Shown here piece by piece: positions 1-12,886 of a stretch of DNA of 64,000 bases. The stretch spans positions 187,837,880-187,901,879 of the forward strand of contig CM035420.1 in assembly GCA_020310875.1 (NCBI GenBank). The letters are read 5' to 3'. The translations under genes were made by a program, and so were the position numbers. Within the stretch, counting starts at the first letter, position 1. Each line of letters starts with the position of its first letter. This DNA is from Ceratopteris richardii (Eukaryota > Streptophyta > Polypodiopsida > Polypodiales > Pteridaceae). Below the pieces are notes generated by a model. The model was not told the DNA's origin and did no database searches. It saw nothing but the letters and a program-made list of their open reading frames with translations.

Positions 1-3000
1 TGCATTTGGAAAGATGCATAAGTTTAATAATTTGTGTGACAAACTAGAGGCATAGCTGAATGGAAAAAGGCTTTTCATTACCATGAAAAAGATTGACCAC
101 CTAAAGAGCGTTAGAAAATGCACATAGAATGTTCATTATTTCATGGGATGCAGAACATGAATGGTAACCACAAGCATGTATTTATGCATTTAATGGAGTT
201 CTAAATGGGAATTCCATGCATGCTTTAAGGAGGGGTTCAACCTTTGGACCTTATGCATGCTAAAGCATCTTCAAGGAAAGATGTATATGTTTTTAGCATA
301 CACTATGTATGCATGGATTGAATCACATATGCATGGGTTGATGGAACACAAGCAGATGTAAGTTTTAGGTTTAAGATAAGAAATAACTTCTTTATGTGAA
401 GTCAAAAGCATAAAAGTTAATAGTTATTAACTTTTATGCTTTTTATATGTTGGCTTAATCCAAAAGCCAACAAAATTTAACAAAGATAGAGAAACTTTAA
501 GCTTTTGAGTCATACTTATGGATTCTCAAGTTCCATAGATACCCATGGCAAATCGGCAATGCCAAGGAATTGGGCTACAGACCAAGCAATGTTTCTCTTC
601 TTATTTAGTAATAATAAGAATTCAAATTCAAAAGAGAAACTAGAAGTTTACTTGAAACCCTATGCACAATCATGGGTTAATCTTTCATAATCATGAAAGA
701 TGTTAAGAAGTTCATAGACTTTCAAAACTTCAATGTCTGATCATTGAGGACAATGATCACACTAAAAAGGGGGAAGAGAATGTCGTAAAATGACATAATA
801 GGAAAAAAATGGTTGAACCATTTCACCCTTTTCAAGTATTCACTTCTTCCCCAACAAATTTCTTTCTTTATTCACAAGAGGTATGATCCCTTTGGAACTT
901 TAGAAGAGTTGCTTTAGGAGTGTATTTATGGAGAAAACAAAAATTCAAAGGTTGTAAGGTACCCTAAAAACCACTACTTTAAAATATATCCTATGAACAA
1001 GCCACAACTTTCCAATATGGTTAAGAATATGACCATTTAGCTAAGTCAATAATCAGCCTATAACAACTATGTCAAAAGATAATATCTAGTATGAAGATAC
1101 TAGCTCTATTATCATATGACATAGATAATGATACTTTGAGTTGCATTGGATTAAAGAAATAGTTATATTAAGCATGAGACTTCAAAGTCTTATCAAGAAT
1201 AAATGAATACTTAGTAAGGGTACAACTTTCTAAGATTTGGATGATGCTTTAAGGAATAAAGTTTCCATCACAAGACTAAGATGGAAAAAACCTTCTTAGT
1301 AATCAATTCTTGAATAAGAGCTAAAATTTTCTACACTAAGTTGAAATTGTAAACCTGATGGTATGGGACGTCTAGGTTTACAATATCACTTATGTAGGTT
1401 CAGTGGTATGGGACACTGAAATTAAGGATAATGGAAGCTTAAGCTCAAGGATATTTGAGAGCTTGTTCAATGAAGGATTGAGCATAAATAAACATCCAAT
1501 TTGGATAGGAAATTAAATGAACATCAAATTTCCTACAACTTTCGAGGATGAAAACTCTTTAAAAGGGGGAAGAAAGGTATCATTAATATGATACTTCTAA
1601 GAAAAAGATGCATTCCTCAACTCTTTCATACAAAAGTTAAGGAGTACATTTGTTATGAGGTACCTCCATGTGTTTGAGTTAAATATCAAACAAATCAAGA
1701 ACTAGATATACAAGAAGGGAATTCATTGAAGAATTCCAATTAGGGAAGTAAACTTAGATAAGCTAGCCAAAGACTTGAAGCATATCCATGATAGGGTACC
1801 TGAAAATGGATAAAGATGGATCCAAAGTTTGAATCAGTAAGCATGACAACTTGCTTAAGTCAAAGGGATGACATATAATTGTTGATCCCTAAAAAAGGAG
1901 AATATTTAAAAGTTTTGAGAACATCAACAAGATGTTGAAGACTTAAGCAAAGATATAAACTCATGAATGTATGCGTTAAAGATCCCAAGAAAATCCCATG
2001 GGTAAATATCATTGAAAAAGGGATCTAAAGGAGAAAAGACTTGATTTTAGCTCATGTTAAATTAGCTAGAGGAATTTTGAGAAAGCCAAGTGACCTAACT
2101 TGGTCAAATATATCAAATCCTTTATGGTTGGATAATCCAAGTGGCCTACATTGGTCAAAAAGATCAAACCCTTTTATAGTTCGATACCTCATAAAAATGA
2201 TGCCAAGGAGTTCCAAGATGGAATTCATGATCATGGTAAATGATCAAAGAGCATTGAAAAGATGAGGGTAAAGAAGGTGGAAAGGTTAAGGATGTAGTTC
2301 TATGGATTGGAGGAAGAACTCCCTAGTATGGGACATTGAGAGCTAACTTCCATTGAGAGTTTTCTCTGATTGCCAGAGAGAAAATAGACTTAAGATCCAA
2401 TAGGAAACATCGGGATAAGCCTTAAAGATAAGACCATTTAGATTAAGGTCTTAGGTTCTTTAGGAGGTGTAGAAATGTACCTCCTTGAACCAATTTAATA
2501 CACCTAGTTGTATGAACAAAAGGGTAAATAGGATGAACATGACATTTACCCCAAAAATCGCTATCCTTTATCCTCTTAAGCAAATGCATTTTTCTTAATA
2601 AAATGCATAGCCAAATTTTCTATGGTACAATAAATTTGGATAAGTAAGAGGGTGAAGAATTTTGGGAGTTTACCAAGTTAAACTCCAAAAGTAAACTCCT
2701 ATTCTAGTATAATAACCTTGAATGAAATAATGATCTGTAAAAGATCTTCGTTTGAATCTTTAGTGAGACAAGTGATTCAAGAATATTCCTAGCAAGATCT
2801 AAGATATGATGCCTAGAAACAGACATCTTTCTTGCAAGATCTTGGAACTAAAAGCAAAACTTGAATCATTTAACTCCATCCAAAAGATAGAAGATTTAGA
2901 AGGTATCTTGATGGCTTGAGGATTTTGAAGGAATTGGTTTAGTAAGCTTTGTTTCTCTTTGCAAAGCTTTGGTGACCTTTGAGGTTAGTAGACATAACTA

Positions 3001-3936
3001 TGTGAGGTATGAACAAGCATCCGTTCAAGATAATTACTACTGATTCTCTTTGGAAGAACCTGCTAAGCTAAGACAATCAAAGAACTAAGCAAAGACCTAG
3101 GAAAATGGTCTACCAAATAATTCCAATTCCTAAAGTCATCTTTGGATCTAAGTCTTGAATATCAGAGATCTTCCAAAAGGATTAAACTCTACTCTGAGAA
3201 TTAATCTAGGGAAAATAAAAGATAATCAAGATAGGGATCCAATTGTAGATATGAACTTTCAAATTTGGGTATTTTTTCATCTAGAATACTTGAACTTTAT
3301 GTTTCAAGAAAACCTGGATGATTGAAATAAGTCCACCTAAGTTGCCAAGGAATGAGAAGATAGTATTTCTCCTCATTTTATTGAGCATGTTTTGGAAGGG
3401 ACTCACTAGACCCACTTTGCTAAGTTCATATTTTTAGCTAATTCCTATCAAACACAAATGAAGTATATTTGTATTTGAAAAGGACTATAAAAGAATAAGT
3501 TAAGTTTAGAACATCAGAAGATTCCTCTCCTTTCTGTTGAAAGTGGAAGATGAATCTAGTTTTATGCCCTTTCCAGATAGAGATAGGATCTCTATCATAG
3601 ACTCCTAAAATTATAAACTTGTAGGGAAGTACAAAGTGTAGTGAAATGTATTATTTTATGGAGCTCAAGGTTTTTGAAAGTGCCAAAAGAAAAAGACCAC
3701 CAAAGAAGTCCACCCATTTCACTAGTCCATAGGTACAAGGCATGCATGTACATTCGGGTGGACTAAGGGAAAGTGATTTGGGCATGGATTTTGTTTCCTT
3801 TCCTTTCAGATTTAGGTAGGGATTAGCCTTTATCTCATTACTAGAAATGAATCTACAGAGAGAGATGACCATGCTCAGAGGACAGATCATGATGCACGGG
3901 GGAATACTTCACATATTATATCTACGCACATTTTCG
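1..3936 (+). mobile_element. Decayed LTR-retrotransposon internal region, no recognisable gene
   Basis: This AT-rich stretch has no ORF with a recognisable domain on either strand. It is assigned to a plus-strand LTR element because it ends in a gypsy-style polypurine tract and LTR at about 3937-4495. Two more purine tracts of the same style occur at about 757-778 and 1550-1575, each after a phrase resembling 'gaggatgaa' or 'gaggacaatg'. This suggests several nested or rearranged element ends. A small tandem duplication (period about 51 bp) lies at 2088-2190. The phrase 'tatgggac' recurs near 1360, 1407 and 2323. Coding content has decayed beyond recognition, so the assignment rests on the flanking motifs. 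Confidence 0.35.
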
Positions 3937-3964
3937 AGAATGAAAATGTTAAAGGGGGGAAGAA
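3937..3964 (+). other. Polypurine tract of a gypsy-like element
   Basis: A 'ttcgagaatgaaaatg' phrase is followed by a run of A and G (AAAGGGGGGAAGAA) directly before a TGTTG that opens the LTR. This is the usual layout upstream of a 3' LTR in plant Ty3/gypsy elements, where the tract primes plus-strand DNA synthesis. Confidence 0.5.
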
Positions 3965-4495
3965 TGTTGTATAATTCATGGGTTGAGAAGGTTAAACATA
4001 TGGACTCTAAAGGTTAGAATATGATGTATGTTTGCCTTGATCTAGCCCTTGAATTATCCTTGGAACATGCCTTGAACCTTTGGGTGAAACCCTTGGTTTT
4101 AGCCCTTGGGGTTTTTATTCATATGAGCTCCCAATTGAATAGTTGGAACCTTAGCCTTGATTTATCCTAAGGTGTGGGAACCTTAGTCTTGGGAGAAGCT
4201 TCTCTAGGAGCCACATTGGGTGTATGTGAGAGAAGAATCCTCATTTGATTTAGAAGGCATGTGATAGACCTTGGGAAATTAGAAGGCATGTGATCAGTAC
4301 CCTTCGGAAAGTGTCCACATGAGGGCCACTTGGCTAGACACTTGGCCAAACCCAAGGATATGCACCCCCTTGGCCTAGAGGTATATATATGGGTGGAGTT
4401 GGATGGGTGGATACGTGCTCTCTCTTCTCTAGTGGTCTTGCTAGTTGATTGATTCTTTCATAGTATAGTTGTTTGTGGAATTTAATTTCACAACA
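3965..4495 (+). repeat. 3' or solo LTR (TGTTG...CAACA), about 531 bp
   Basis: It begins TGTTGTATAA right after the polypurine tract and ends CACAACA. A TATA-like run (4382-4390) lies about 110 bp before the end, as expected for an LTR promoter. No partner LTR was recognised in the window. LINE-derived coding sequence starts about 20 bp after its end, so the element probably inserted in, or lies against, that LINE. Confidence 0.5.
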
Positions 4496-4515
4496 CAAAC
4501 AAACCAATTGAGTAA

Positions 4516-6480
4516 ATGTGCAGACTTGTTAAGCAAAAGAAAATAAAGGAAAATATTCCCCTCGTGATGAAAATGTTGTCATTGACCATGATTTTAGAAG
4601 AGGCCAACTTTGTGCTGATAATGAATCACTTCATTCACCAATTAAGGGCCCCTTCACCCCTTATGCGACATAGACGAGACTGCATGGACACCATTTGGGT
4701 GTTAAAACAAAATAAATTCTAAGGGAAACTATGCATATTTTAAATTCTTCAATTTCTTGCCAAGAAATCTCTAATGCTATCAACACTCTAACTAGAGGCA
4801 ATAGCCTAGATTTAGACAGTCTTGCTAATGAATTCTTGAAGACTTTAAAGGATGTCCTAGTGACTCCCATTTGGCTAGCATGGAGGTACGTGTTCAACTA
4901 TGGTGCTTTACCAAATTTCCTAAATATGGGAGTGATTAAGCTCATTCACAAGAAAAAATAAGGACATACTTGAGAATTGACACCCAATCACCATGCTCTA
5001 GATGTGATAAAAGATTTTTACCAATGTCCTTGCCAAACGAATTACAAGCCATTTTTGTTTCTGAGCCATTGAAGACCAGAAGGGCTTCATTAAAGGAAGA
5101 TCAATACTTGAGGACATCATAGAAATCTAGGAAGGTATTCAGTATGTGAAGGAGACTTCCCAAAAATCTCTCTTCATTAAGATAGAATTCGATAAAGATT
5201 ATGCTAGATTGGAGTGGGACTTCATCTTGCAAGATATTGGCTTCAAACTTAGATTCATTAAGATGGTCTCCACGTTGATGGCCAACACCTCAACTTGTAT
5301 TAACATTAATAGCCCACTCTTTTTAGCGATCCAATTGAGGCAATATATCGAGAAAGTTTACCCACTTGCCCTACTACTTCTCATTGTTGTGGCTAACAAA
5401 TTCAATTATTTGGTTTCTCATCAATTATTTATGGGGTACACCCAGGGCCATAATGCCAAGCTAGCGATTCTTAGACTTTTTTATGATACTAATATTTTTT
5501 TTCGAAATGTCCCTTAGTGTGTCAGCATCTTTTGGCAACGCTTTGGCACATTCGATGGAACTTCTAGTTCTAGAATAAATCACCCTAAAATATCCTATAT
5601 GTCCCTTGTTAGCCCCTCATCAAAGCTCCTATTAGAGCAAGTTATAAAGGGACCTTCATGAATTAATTTTTTTGGCTTTTTCATATCCCTATGGGATTTG
5701 AAATTTCTTTGAGTCAAAGATGGGATTGAGTTATTAATAAGTTGGATAGTAAGCTTAATTAATAGAAGGGCATGCAACTTAACTTGGTTGGTCGGGTGAT
5801 GTAGATTAACACTTTCCGTATTTCCTCTATCATTTTTTTTCATGTCCTATTGGAGGCTGTGTGAGAAAGATCTTTTGAATCTTGGAATACTCTGGAAGTT
5901 TCCTTGGGATGGGAGACCCCAATAGGAGATGTGTGTGAATGATCATGTAGGAGATCATTTCTAGCCCATGGGATGCTAGGAGTTTTGGTTTTGTTAACCT
6001 TGAGGCCATCTTCGACAAGTTGGTTGATAAATGCTTGATCAAAGCCTAGGATAGCAATGCCTCCTCTTGGGCCAAACATGTTTCCAAGAATTGTGAGAAT
6101 ATGGCACTGGGTGGTCTCGCTTGGTGGGGTATCTGGATCAATGCAAAGCCATTATTATCTATGATGCACCCCCGTAGTGTAAACATGCATTAGAGGGAGA
6201 GAACATTTGGGTCATTTCTTCTTTTTCTACCCTAAGAGTAATGAATATGGCTTGCTAACAATAAGATCTTGAATCTGACCCCCAATATTAATTGAGGACA
6301 AGTTGTGCTTGGTGAAACCATTGGGTGTTCATCTACATGATGGAATGCAATCAGAAGTGAGGCTCCCAGAAAGATCTAGAAGGAAAGGTTTGTTGCTAGC
6401 TTTGAAAAACTCCTAGGAGATTGGTTTATTGAGAAGTCTCTTAGGTTTCTTGGTAAAAGGACTCAAAGATGTAAGAAAGT
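4516..6480 (+). pseudogene. LINE (L1-type) ORF2 remnant: reverse transcriptase and C-terminal part
   Basis: Broken plus-strand frames read in L1 ORF2 order. First comes a linker resembling the 59.9-62.9 kb LINE (MNHF...RHRRDCMDT, 4600-4690). Next is the start of the RT domain (ISNAINTL...LANEFLKTL...NMGVIKLIHKKK, 4760-4960), then GFIKGRSILED at about 5080-5110. The catalytic-core counterpart IKIEFDKDYARLEWDF is at 5166-5215, with a palm region to about 5510. Further scraps follow to 6480, where the C-terminal zinc-binding region would lie (about 6170-6250). Numerous frameshifts and stops make it non-functional. It shares its subfamily with the LINE pieces at 10.1-16.5 kb and the minus-strand copy near 60-63 kb. 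Confidence 0.7.
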
Positions 6481-6529
6481 CCCCCATTCAAGCAACATAG
6501 AGAGTTCATTTTCATGAACAACAAGCAAA

Positions 6530-8450
6530 ATTTACAGTGGGTCCCCCATGCACACAACGATAACATTATCAACCTTCTTTGTAGTTCTCTCTTGTCTGCT
6601 TGTACTTTTTTTAATCATAATATTATCAAAGGAAACAAGAACATAATCTTGATAATATATCATTCCTTTGAATGTTGTAGGTGGAGTTCTTGTTCCAAAA
6701 GGTATTACTCCTCTAAATGTTGCAGGTGGAGTTCTTATTCCAAAAGCCATTATTGTGAATTCATAATGGCTAGATTTATTTCTAAAATTAGTCTTTTATG
6801 TCATTCTTTCACATGTCAATATGATGATAACTAGATTTAAGATATTTTTTTTAAATAAAGTGTCTCCTTGTTTTTTATGTAGCAAATCATCTACACATAC
6901 TATTGGATATCGGTTGTAAATAGTCACGTTATTCAATTCATTATTAATCTATGCACATCATATATGTCTTATACTTATTTTCCATTGAAAGAAAAAGGTA
7001 TCCACAAAGAGAAGAAATAAGCCTTATAATTCCTTTTTCAAGTAAATATTTCACTTGTCTTTCTACCTCTTAATGATGTAGTAGTCCGTGCATATAGGCT
7101 GGCTTATGTGGAGGCATCCTCCAGAAGGTTAATTGTGATGGATATTAAAAGAAACCATGAATGTTTTATATGCATGTGATAGTGTACTCTTATGTTCCTC
7201 ATCATTATTCACAAATCGGCTTCATAAAGTTATTCTAAAAAATCTAATTATAGTTCATTAACTAGATATTAAGAGATAAAATCATGCGAATCACAAGCAG
7301 AATACATAGATAACCTTAAATAGGCAGCTGTTTTCATATAGACAATAAATTGAAATTTTATTACATAGTGAAGTGATCTTTCTCAAGCTCATGTTTGGTA
7401 CAACTAGGACTAGCATTGGCTTGAAATATATCCATGTTATGTAACTATGTTTGTAGAAGTCTATTGGTTATGATTTTATATGACACCAAGCACCAGGTTT
7501 CCCACAATTCCAACATGTTATGTGTAGTTTCTCCTGTTGCACATCCATGCTAGAATTTCGCAGGTTTTGGTAATGGTATTTTGAAAAGAATAGGTAGTTA
7601 GGTTAGGTCTCATAGGTAACCTAGGTTTACATTAAGAAGAAGAAAAAACGGTGTACTTTGGAAAGGACATTTTTTGGAAAGTTATTCCTGTGATTGGGTG
7701 TCATTGAGAAATTGACTTCGCAATGGAATCTGATTCATTCTCAACACCATGAGCAAAGACAATTGCTGATAAGAACTTTTTAGATGTAAGATGTTAAGAT
7801 TTCTTGAGCTGACACCTTTTATAAAATCTTTGCATTCGTGTTATAGTAGCTATGCACTTAACGCATTTCAAAACAAGAGCTGAAACATCATCATCTTCAT
7901 GCAAACGTTGTTTGAGCTCTTCTATCGTGTAATTGAGAGTCGATATGATAGATATATTCTTTCATCTTATCTTGAAATATTTCCCATTTCATAGGTTGAT
8001 CCACTCTATAATGTATGAGACTACAATAAATTTATTCTCTATGCGCAGGATAGATTATTTTTGAAGCTCCTAATTAGCTTTGTGTGAGTAGGAATTGCCA
8101 AATTATGATAAGTAAGAAATATCGAAATTGCATCCTTTTGCCATCAAAGTTTTAGAATAAAAAGATCTCATTGTCAATCTTGAACTCAATGTCATCCTTT
8201 TTCTAATTAATTAGTGTATTAAACACTTGATAAGTCTTTCATCTTGTGCTAGAATTTGTTGAATTTGTAAACCACATTCTTTGATTTCTTATTGAGTTTC
8301 TTGGCATTTTTCACATAATAACTCAAGATATTGCTCAAGCCATATGTTGGGCAAAGATGAATTTCCATAATAATCCATGGGGTTATGTGGATCCATCCTC
8401 TGTTCATACAAAAGTTCCTGGTTGAATGTAGAAAAAACAATACTCCTTAG
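6530..8450 (-). pseudogene. Degraded Ty3/gypsy gag-RT remnant
   Basis: On the minus strand, 7510-7555 encodes a zinc-knuckle start (CWNCGKPGAW) and the preceding 7880-8040 reads like a capsid-type gag. At 7025-7125 is the RT entry PHKPAYMHGLL...VERQVKYLLEKGIIR. At 6690-6755 is the RT box MAFGIRTPPATF, equivalent to the MPFGLxNAPATF box of gypsy RT. This box occurs twice in tandem (second copy about 6660-6700). Gag-to-RT order is kept, but protease and much of the RT are missing and every frame is broken. No LTRs were identified. Confidence 0.5.
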
Positions 8451-9680
8451 CACTATTTTAGACTTGCTAGCACAAAGTGTGGTAGATCAAATTAAATGTC
8501 AATCCAAGTAATGTTACCCTATTTAAGTGTATGGAGACACACCTCCTAGAAGCTATGCAACTTCAAAAAATAGCACTTGGAGAATTATAAGCACACACCA
8601 CAATACCAAGAAACAAACATTTAAAACATGAAAAACACTAACCATAGGTGCAAGTCTGGACACAGGAAGAACAACATGAAAGCTCCAACTGAAGAAGGAG
8701 AGGCAAGATAAATCCCAGGAAGGAAGATGTGCAAAATTCTACCTCCTTTCATTCAAAAGGTGACTTCCAATTAGTATTTTTATAATTTATACTTATCTAC
8801 TTGACCTTTTCACATTGATTTTCGCCCAAAAACATAAAAATTAAGTCTTAGATAATGTTTCCACATCAAAATGAATGCTAAAAATCATAGAAATTTTACA
8901 AAATGACGTAAATAAAATCCTTAGGCTCAAGGAATACTTGGCCTTTACAAAAATAGATTAGAATCACTTAAACATCTCTCATAGGTGGAAAGTACATAAA
9001 AATTGATACAAAACAGGCAAAAAATCTATCTCTTCTAGTCCCTCTTGTGGTTCCATATTCCTTTTTTTGGTACTTCTTTATTTCATAGAACTTCCAAGAG
9101 ACCTTGCATGTACTCATGGCCCGGTTGGCTCCTTCAAGACTTCAAATCTTTACTTTGTGTCTTCTCTTCATCTACATCTAGCATCTGTATCTGCAAACAT
9201 CTCCACCCTCTCTAGACTTTGTCGTCCTCAACAAGCATTTGGCATGCATGTCCGAAATCCTATGTGAAATGTTTATTTGAATGTTTTCCCGTGGTAGTGA
9301 TCTAAGTATTGGCATCACTTGAAGTATGATAGGAGGAAAATGAGGGGAGTTATTTGGCTAAAGTCAAAAAGCAAGGGTCCGATTCCATATGACAAGCCTA
9401 GTCAAGGTATTTTTGCATAGGGTAAGTGTTAAATGAGGTTAAAAACATGACAGTGGTTTCCACAACTTTGACTAGCATATGGAATGATGGGACGTTTAGG
9501 TTTGTCGCTTATTTTTTCCAAACTATATGGTGATAAACATATACCACAATGATAACATTCTCTTTTGAAGCAGCTATGGAAGGGTAACTAAGCCAAAAAT
9601 TTAATTTCTAGGGAATAGACCCACATAACATTGTACTTAGGCCACAACCTCTAGGGGAATGTGAGAGACAGAGAGAGAAA
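8451..9680. other. No gene recognised
   Basis: About 1.2 kb of AT-rich sequence. A 66-codon plus-strand ORF at 9067-9267 has no recognisable motif. Nothing else is supported. Confidence 0.5.
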
Positions 9681-9850
<170 letters not shown>

Positions 9851-10139
9851 AGGAGAGAGACAAGGAGAGAAGGAGAGGGAGAAAGGAAAAAGAATAAGAG
9901 ATAGAAAGAAATGTGATTAAAAACATCACAACCGAAGTATATCAAAAAAATTAGAAGGAAGAAGCTTCAAATCTACTTTCAAGACTAGTGGGCTGGAAGG
10001 TCAACAAATTATATAAGGAAATACACATATTCTTAAAAGAAGTGACAAACTAAGGAACACGTTCCTTGTATGAATTGAAACGAATGGTGTTAAATGTGCT
10101 ATGTATTGAGAAAACTATGCTCATGTTGTCAATCACTTC

Positions 10140-10442
10140 ACCTAGCTAATTGGAATATCTACAACATTGTTTGGCAGTAGGCAAACAAGCATGGACACCA
10201 TCTTGAGATTAATAATTGAAAAGATTCCACAAGATATCATTTCTTTTCTTGAATCTCCCCTAAGGGGCCAAGAAATTGTAGATGCTATTGACTCTCTACC
10301 AATAGGTGAAAACCAGTTTTTGTTTTGCAAGAGGCTTTGAGTTTTGGTGCACTATTGGGGTGCTTAAATGAAGGAGTAATTAAACTCATAAACAAGAAAC
10401 ATATCAAAAAAAGGAATGAAAAATGTCATCCTATTACCATGC
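10140..10442 (+). pseudogene. LINE copy 2, first segment
   Basis: Plus-strand fragments match the same subfamily as the 4.5-6.5 kb LINE. Around 10325-10442 it reads ALSFGALLGCLNEGVIKLINKKH then HPITML, the same junction as NMGVIKLIHKKK...HPITML in the first copy. It stops at HPITML, where a copia fragment begins. The next LINE residues resume at about 12268, so the interval between is an insertion. Confidence 0.6.
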
Positions 10443-11875
10443 TTTTTCATGATAGTCCATGTATACTTGTTCCTATAACTCACCATGTAGGAAAGCATTC
10501 TTCACATCCATCTCATGGAAAGTCCATCCTTTTGCTGTAGCTAATGCAACATGTTCTGATAGTAGACATTTTGGCTAGAGGGCTGAATGACTCCTCATAA
10601 TCAATGTCATACGTCTGTCCATATCCTTTTGCTGCCAATTATGCTTTGTACTTGCTTATGATACCATCTGCATTATGCTTGACCTTGTAAACCCACTTGT
10701 GGCCTATGGACTTCTTTCCTTGCGGCAATGGAACAAACTTCCATTTATCCTTCCATAAAGTGTAGCCACCTCCTCATCCATAGCTTCTTCCCAATCTGCA
10801 TTTCCAACTGCATCTTCAAAACAAGAGGGTTCAACATCTTGTACTACCTTTGTCATGTAGGCACAATGAAAAGCCATGTAACTATCATATGTCAATCATT
10901 GCATTGAATTCCACATCTCCTAGATCTTTTTGGTCCTGGATTAGTTCTCCTTGTATCATCTGCATGTGCCTTTCTTACTCTTAAAGCCTTCATAGAGGGC
11001 AATCCAAGTTCCTTATGAAGACTCTTTTCTAGACCGCTTGAATCTCCATCAATGTCTTCAAAACCTGCACATGTTTTACTACCAGTAGAAAGATTTTCTT
11101 TACCTTTCTTGGATGTATTTGATGAATTTGTTTGACTAGAATTTCCATGTAATCTTCCACTCCATGGATTTGAGCTCGAACTATTGCTTGGTAGTTCATT
11201 TGGTCCACTCAAGACTTAAGATTCTGCACTTGATTTTTCAACATTTTCTTTGTCATTTGATTCAAGATGAAGTCCATCTTTGGCATCTGCATACAAGCTT
11301 GACATTTCATCAAATACCACATCTCTGCTCACCTTCACGTGTCGTGTGAGTGGGTTATAACATTTATATCCCTTTTGCTCAAGGGAGTATCCAATGAAGA
11401 CACAATTTTCTGCTTTTGGATCAAGCTTTGTTGTCAACTCATCTTGGACATGTACATATGAAATACATCCAGAAACTTTCATATGTGATAAGTTTGGCTT
11501 TTTACCTGTGAACTTCTCTTCTGGTGTAACTTGATGTACAACAACAGTTGGAGTTTTATTCATGATATATACAATCGTATGCACAACTTCTGCCCAATAA
11601 AAATGAGGCATACTCTTCTCAGCCATGAAGGCTCTTGCTATTTCTACAGTATGTCTATTTTTGCATTCAACAATGCCATTCTGTTGTGGTGTATACCTGC
11701 ATGAAAATTGATGTTGAATCCCATGACTTTTTAGAAAATTGATGAACTCATTTGACATGTATTCACCTCCTCCATTAGATCTTAATGTCTGAATATACTT
11801 CCCTATCTGCTTTTCCACTATAGATTTAAAATTCTTGAAGTGAGTGAACACCTCACTTTTCTCTTTTAGAACTTA
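10443..11875 (-). pseudogene. Ty1/copia fragment: integrase core to RT start
   Basis: The minus strand carries the integrase second half (11216-11870). Visible parts are EVFTHFKNF, RSNGGGEY (catalytic Asp position changed to Asn: SDGGGE to SNGGGE), YTPQQNGIVECKN with the catalytic Glu, then the GKKPNLSHMKVSGC and FIGYS region. A variable linker follows, then the RT entry at 10560-10760 (GHKWVYKVKHNADG, IDYEESFSPLAKM). It breaks off inside RT at the LINE junction near 10443. The integrase N-terminus, gag, protease and RNase H are absent. Stops and frameshifts occur throughout. Confidence 0.8.
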
Positions 11876-12267
11876 GATTGAGTGAACACCTCAGCTCATG
11901 CACACACTCTCACAATCAAAGAGGAGCACACACATAGATTGAGGCAAGGAAGAATAATCTTCTTCTTCTTCTTCAATAACATAAAAGGAATGTACAAGAA
12001 TGACCTAAAAACAACAATATAGAAAGTGTAATAAGAACAATACATAAGGCAAAATCCTAATGTCTGTGAATGAGTGAGATGGCAAGAAACAAATGTGTCA
12101 TCACTCTTGGCAGATAAATCAAGTAAAGCTCAATGAAGTATCCTTGACATATATCAGTGTGACCACTATACATAGAGAAATGAAAAAGTGATATGTGTCA
12201 CCCTAGATCATCACATGTTGAGCTTGATATCTCAACATGCATTTAGCCATGCTACAAGGTCCTCACG
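11876..12267. repeat. Unclassified LTR-like sequence attached to the copia fragment
   Basis: Non-coding sequence between the copia integrase break and the resumption of the LINE. The phrase 'gagtgaacacctca' occurs on both sides of the junction (11841 and 11881), which looks like a microhomology or filler repeat at a rearrangement. It may be an LTR of the copia fragment, but no second copy was found to prove that. Confidence 0.3.
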
Positions 12268-12583
12268 AAAGTAGTGGCCAATCCCATTGTGGGTCATGTC
12301 CACTCATGAAAAAATATTGATAAAAAAAGGTCTCATTAAAATTGGATCCACTCTTGAAGCCATTATTGACATTTTGGAAGAAATTGAATATGCTAAGGAG
12401 ACTTCTTAGAATACTCTCTTCCTCAAGATCGACTTTGAAAAAGCATGTGACAAATAGGAGTGGGATTTTATCCTTCCATCACTAAACTATATCGGTTGCA
12501 CTACTAATTTTATAAAGATGATCTCCACATTTTTGGGTAATGCCACTGCTAGGATAGAAATTAATGGCTAGCTCTCGTAGACT
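12268..12583 (+). pseudogene. LINE copy 2, middle segment (reverse transcriptase)
   Basis: Continues the LINE RT: KVVANPIVGHVH, then AIIDILEEIEYAKETS and LKIDFEKACDK with EWDFIL, then FIKMISTFLGNATARIEING. These align in order with the first LINE copy at 5050-5330. It is cut at 12583 by the copia element that follows. The sequence GTAGACT at 12577-12583 is repeated immediately after that element. Confidence 0.7.
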
Positions 12584-12813
12584 TGTTGGAGTTCGAGGTC
12601 TACAGAAGCACGCGAATAGCACAAGGAAGAAGAAGAAGCTTGGGGCACAACACACAATACTAAATGTATTACCACTAGAATGTAAAAAGATAAGTAACAC
12701 ATTAGGGTAATAGGCATATATACAAGCCAATGGAAAAAACCACCTAAAGATGGAAAAAAGTGTCCCGATGGTCCTAGTGTGTTCACACACATCACTACCT
12801 AAATATATCAACA
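12584..12813 (-). repeat. 3' LTR of copia element A
   Basis: On the minus strand it begins TGTTGATATATTTAGG after the polypurine tract CAAGGGGGATG and ends TCCAACA. Related copies are at 15045-15275, 41460-41541 (opposite orientation, partial) and 63734-63958. Confidence 0.85.
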
Positions 12814-12886
12814 CATCCCCCTTGGGAGTGTTGCAGTGAACAAGGCCTTGCCACTCATGTATAAGGAAGTACCAAGCTATGTGGAA

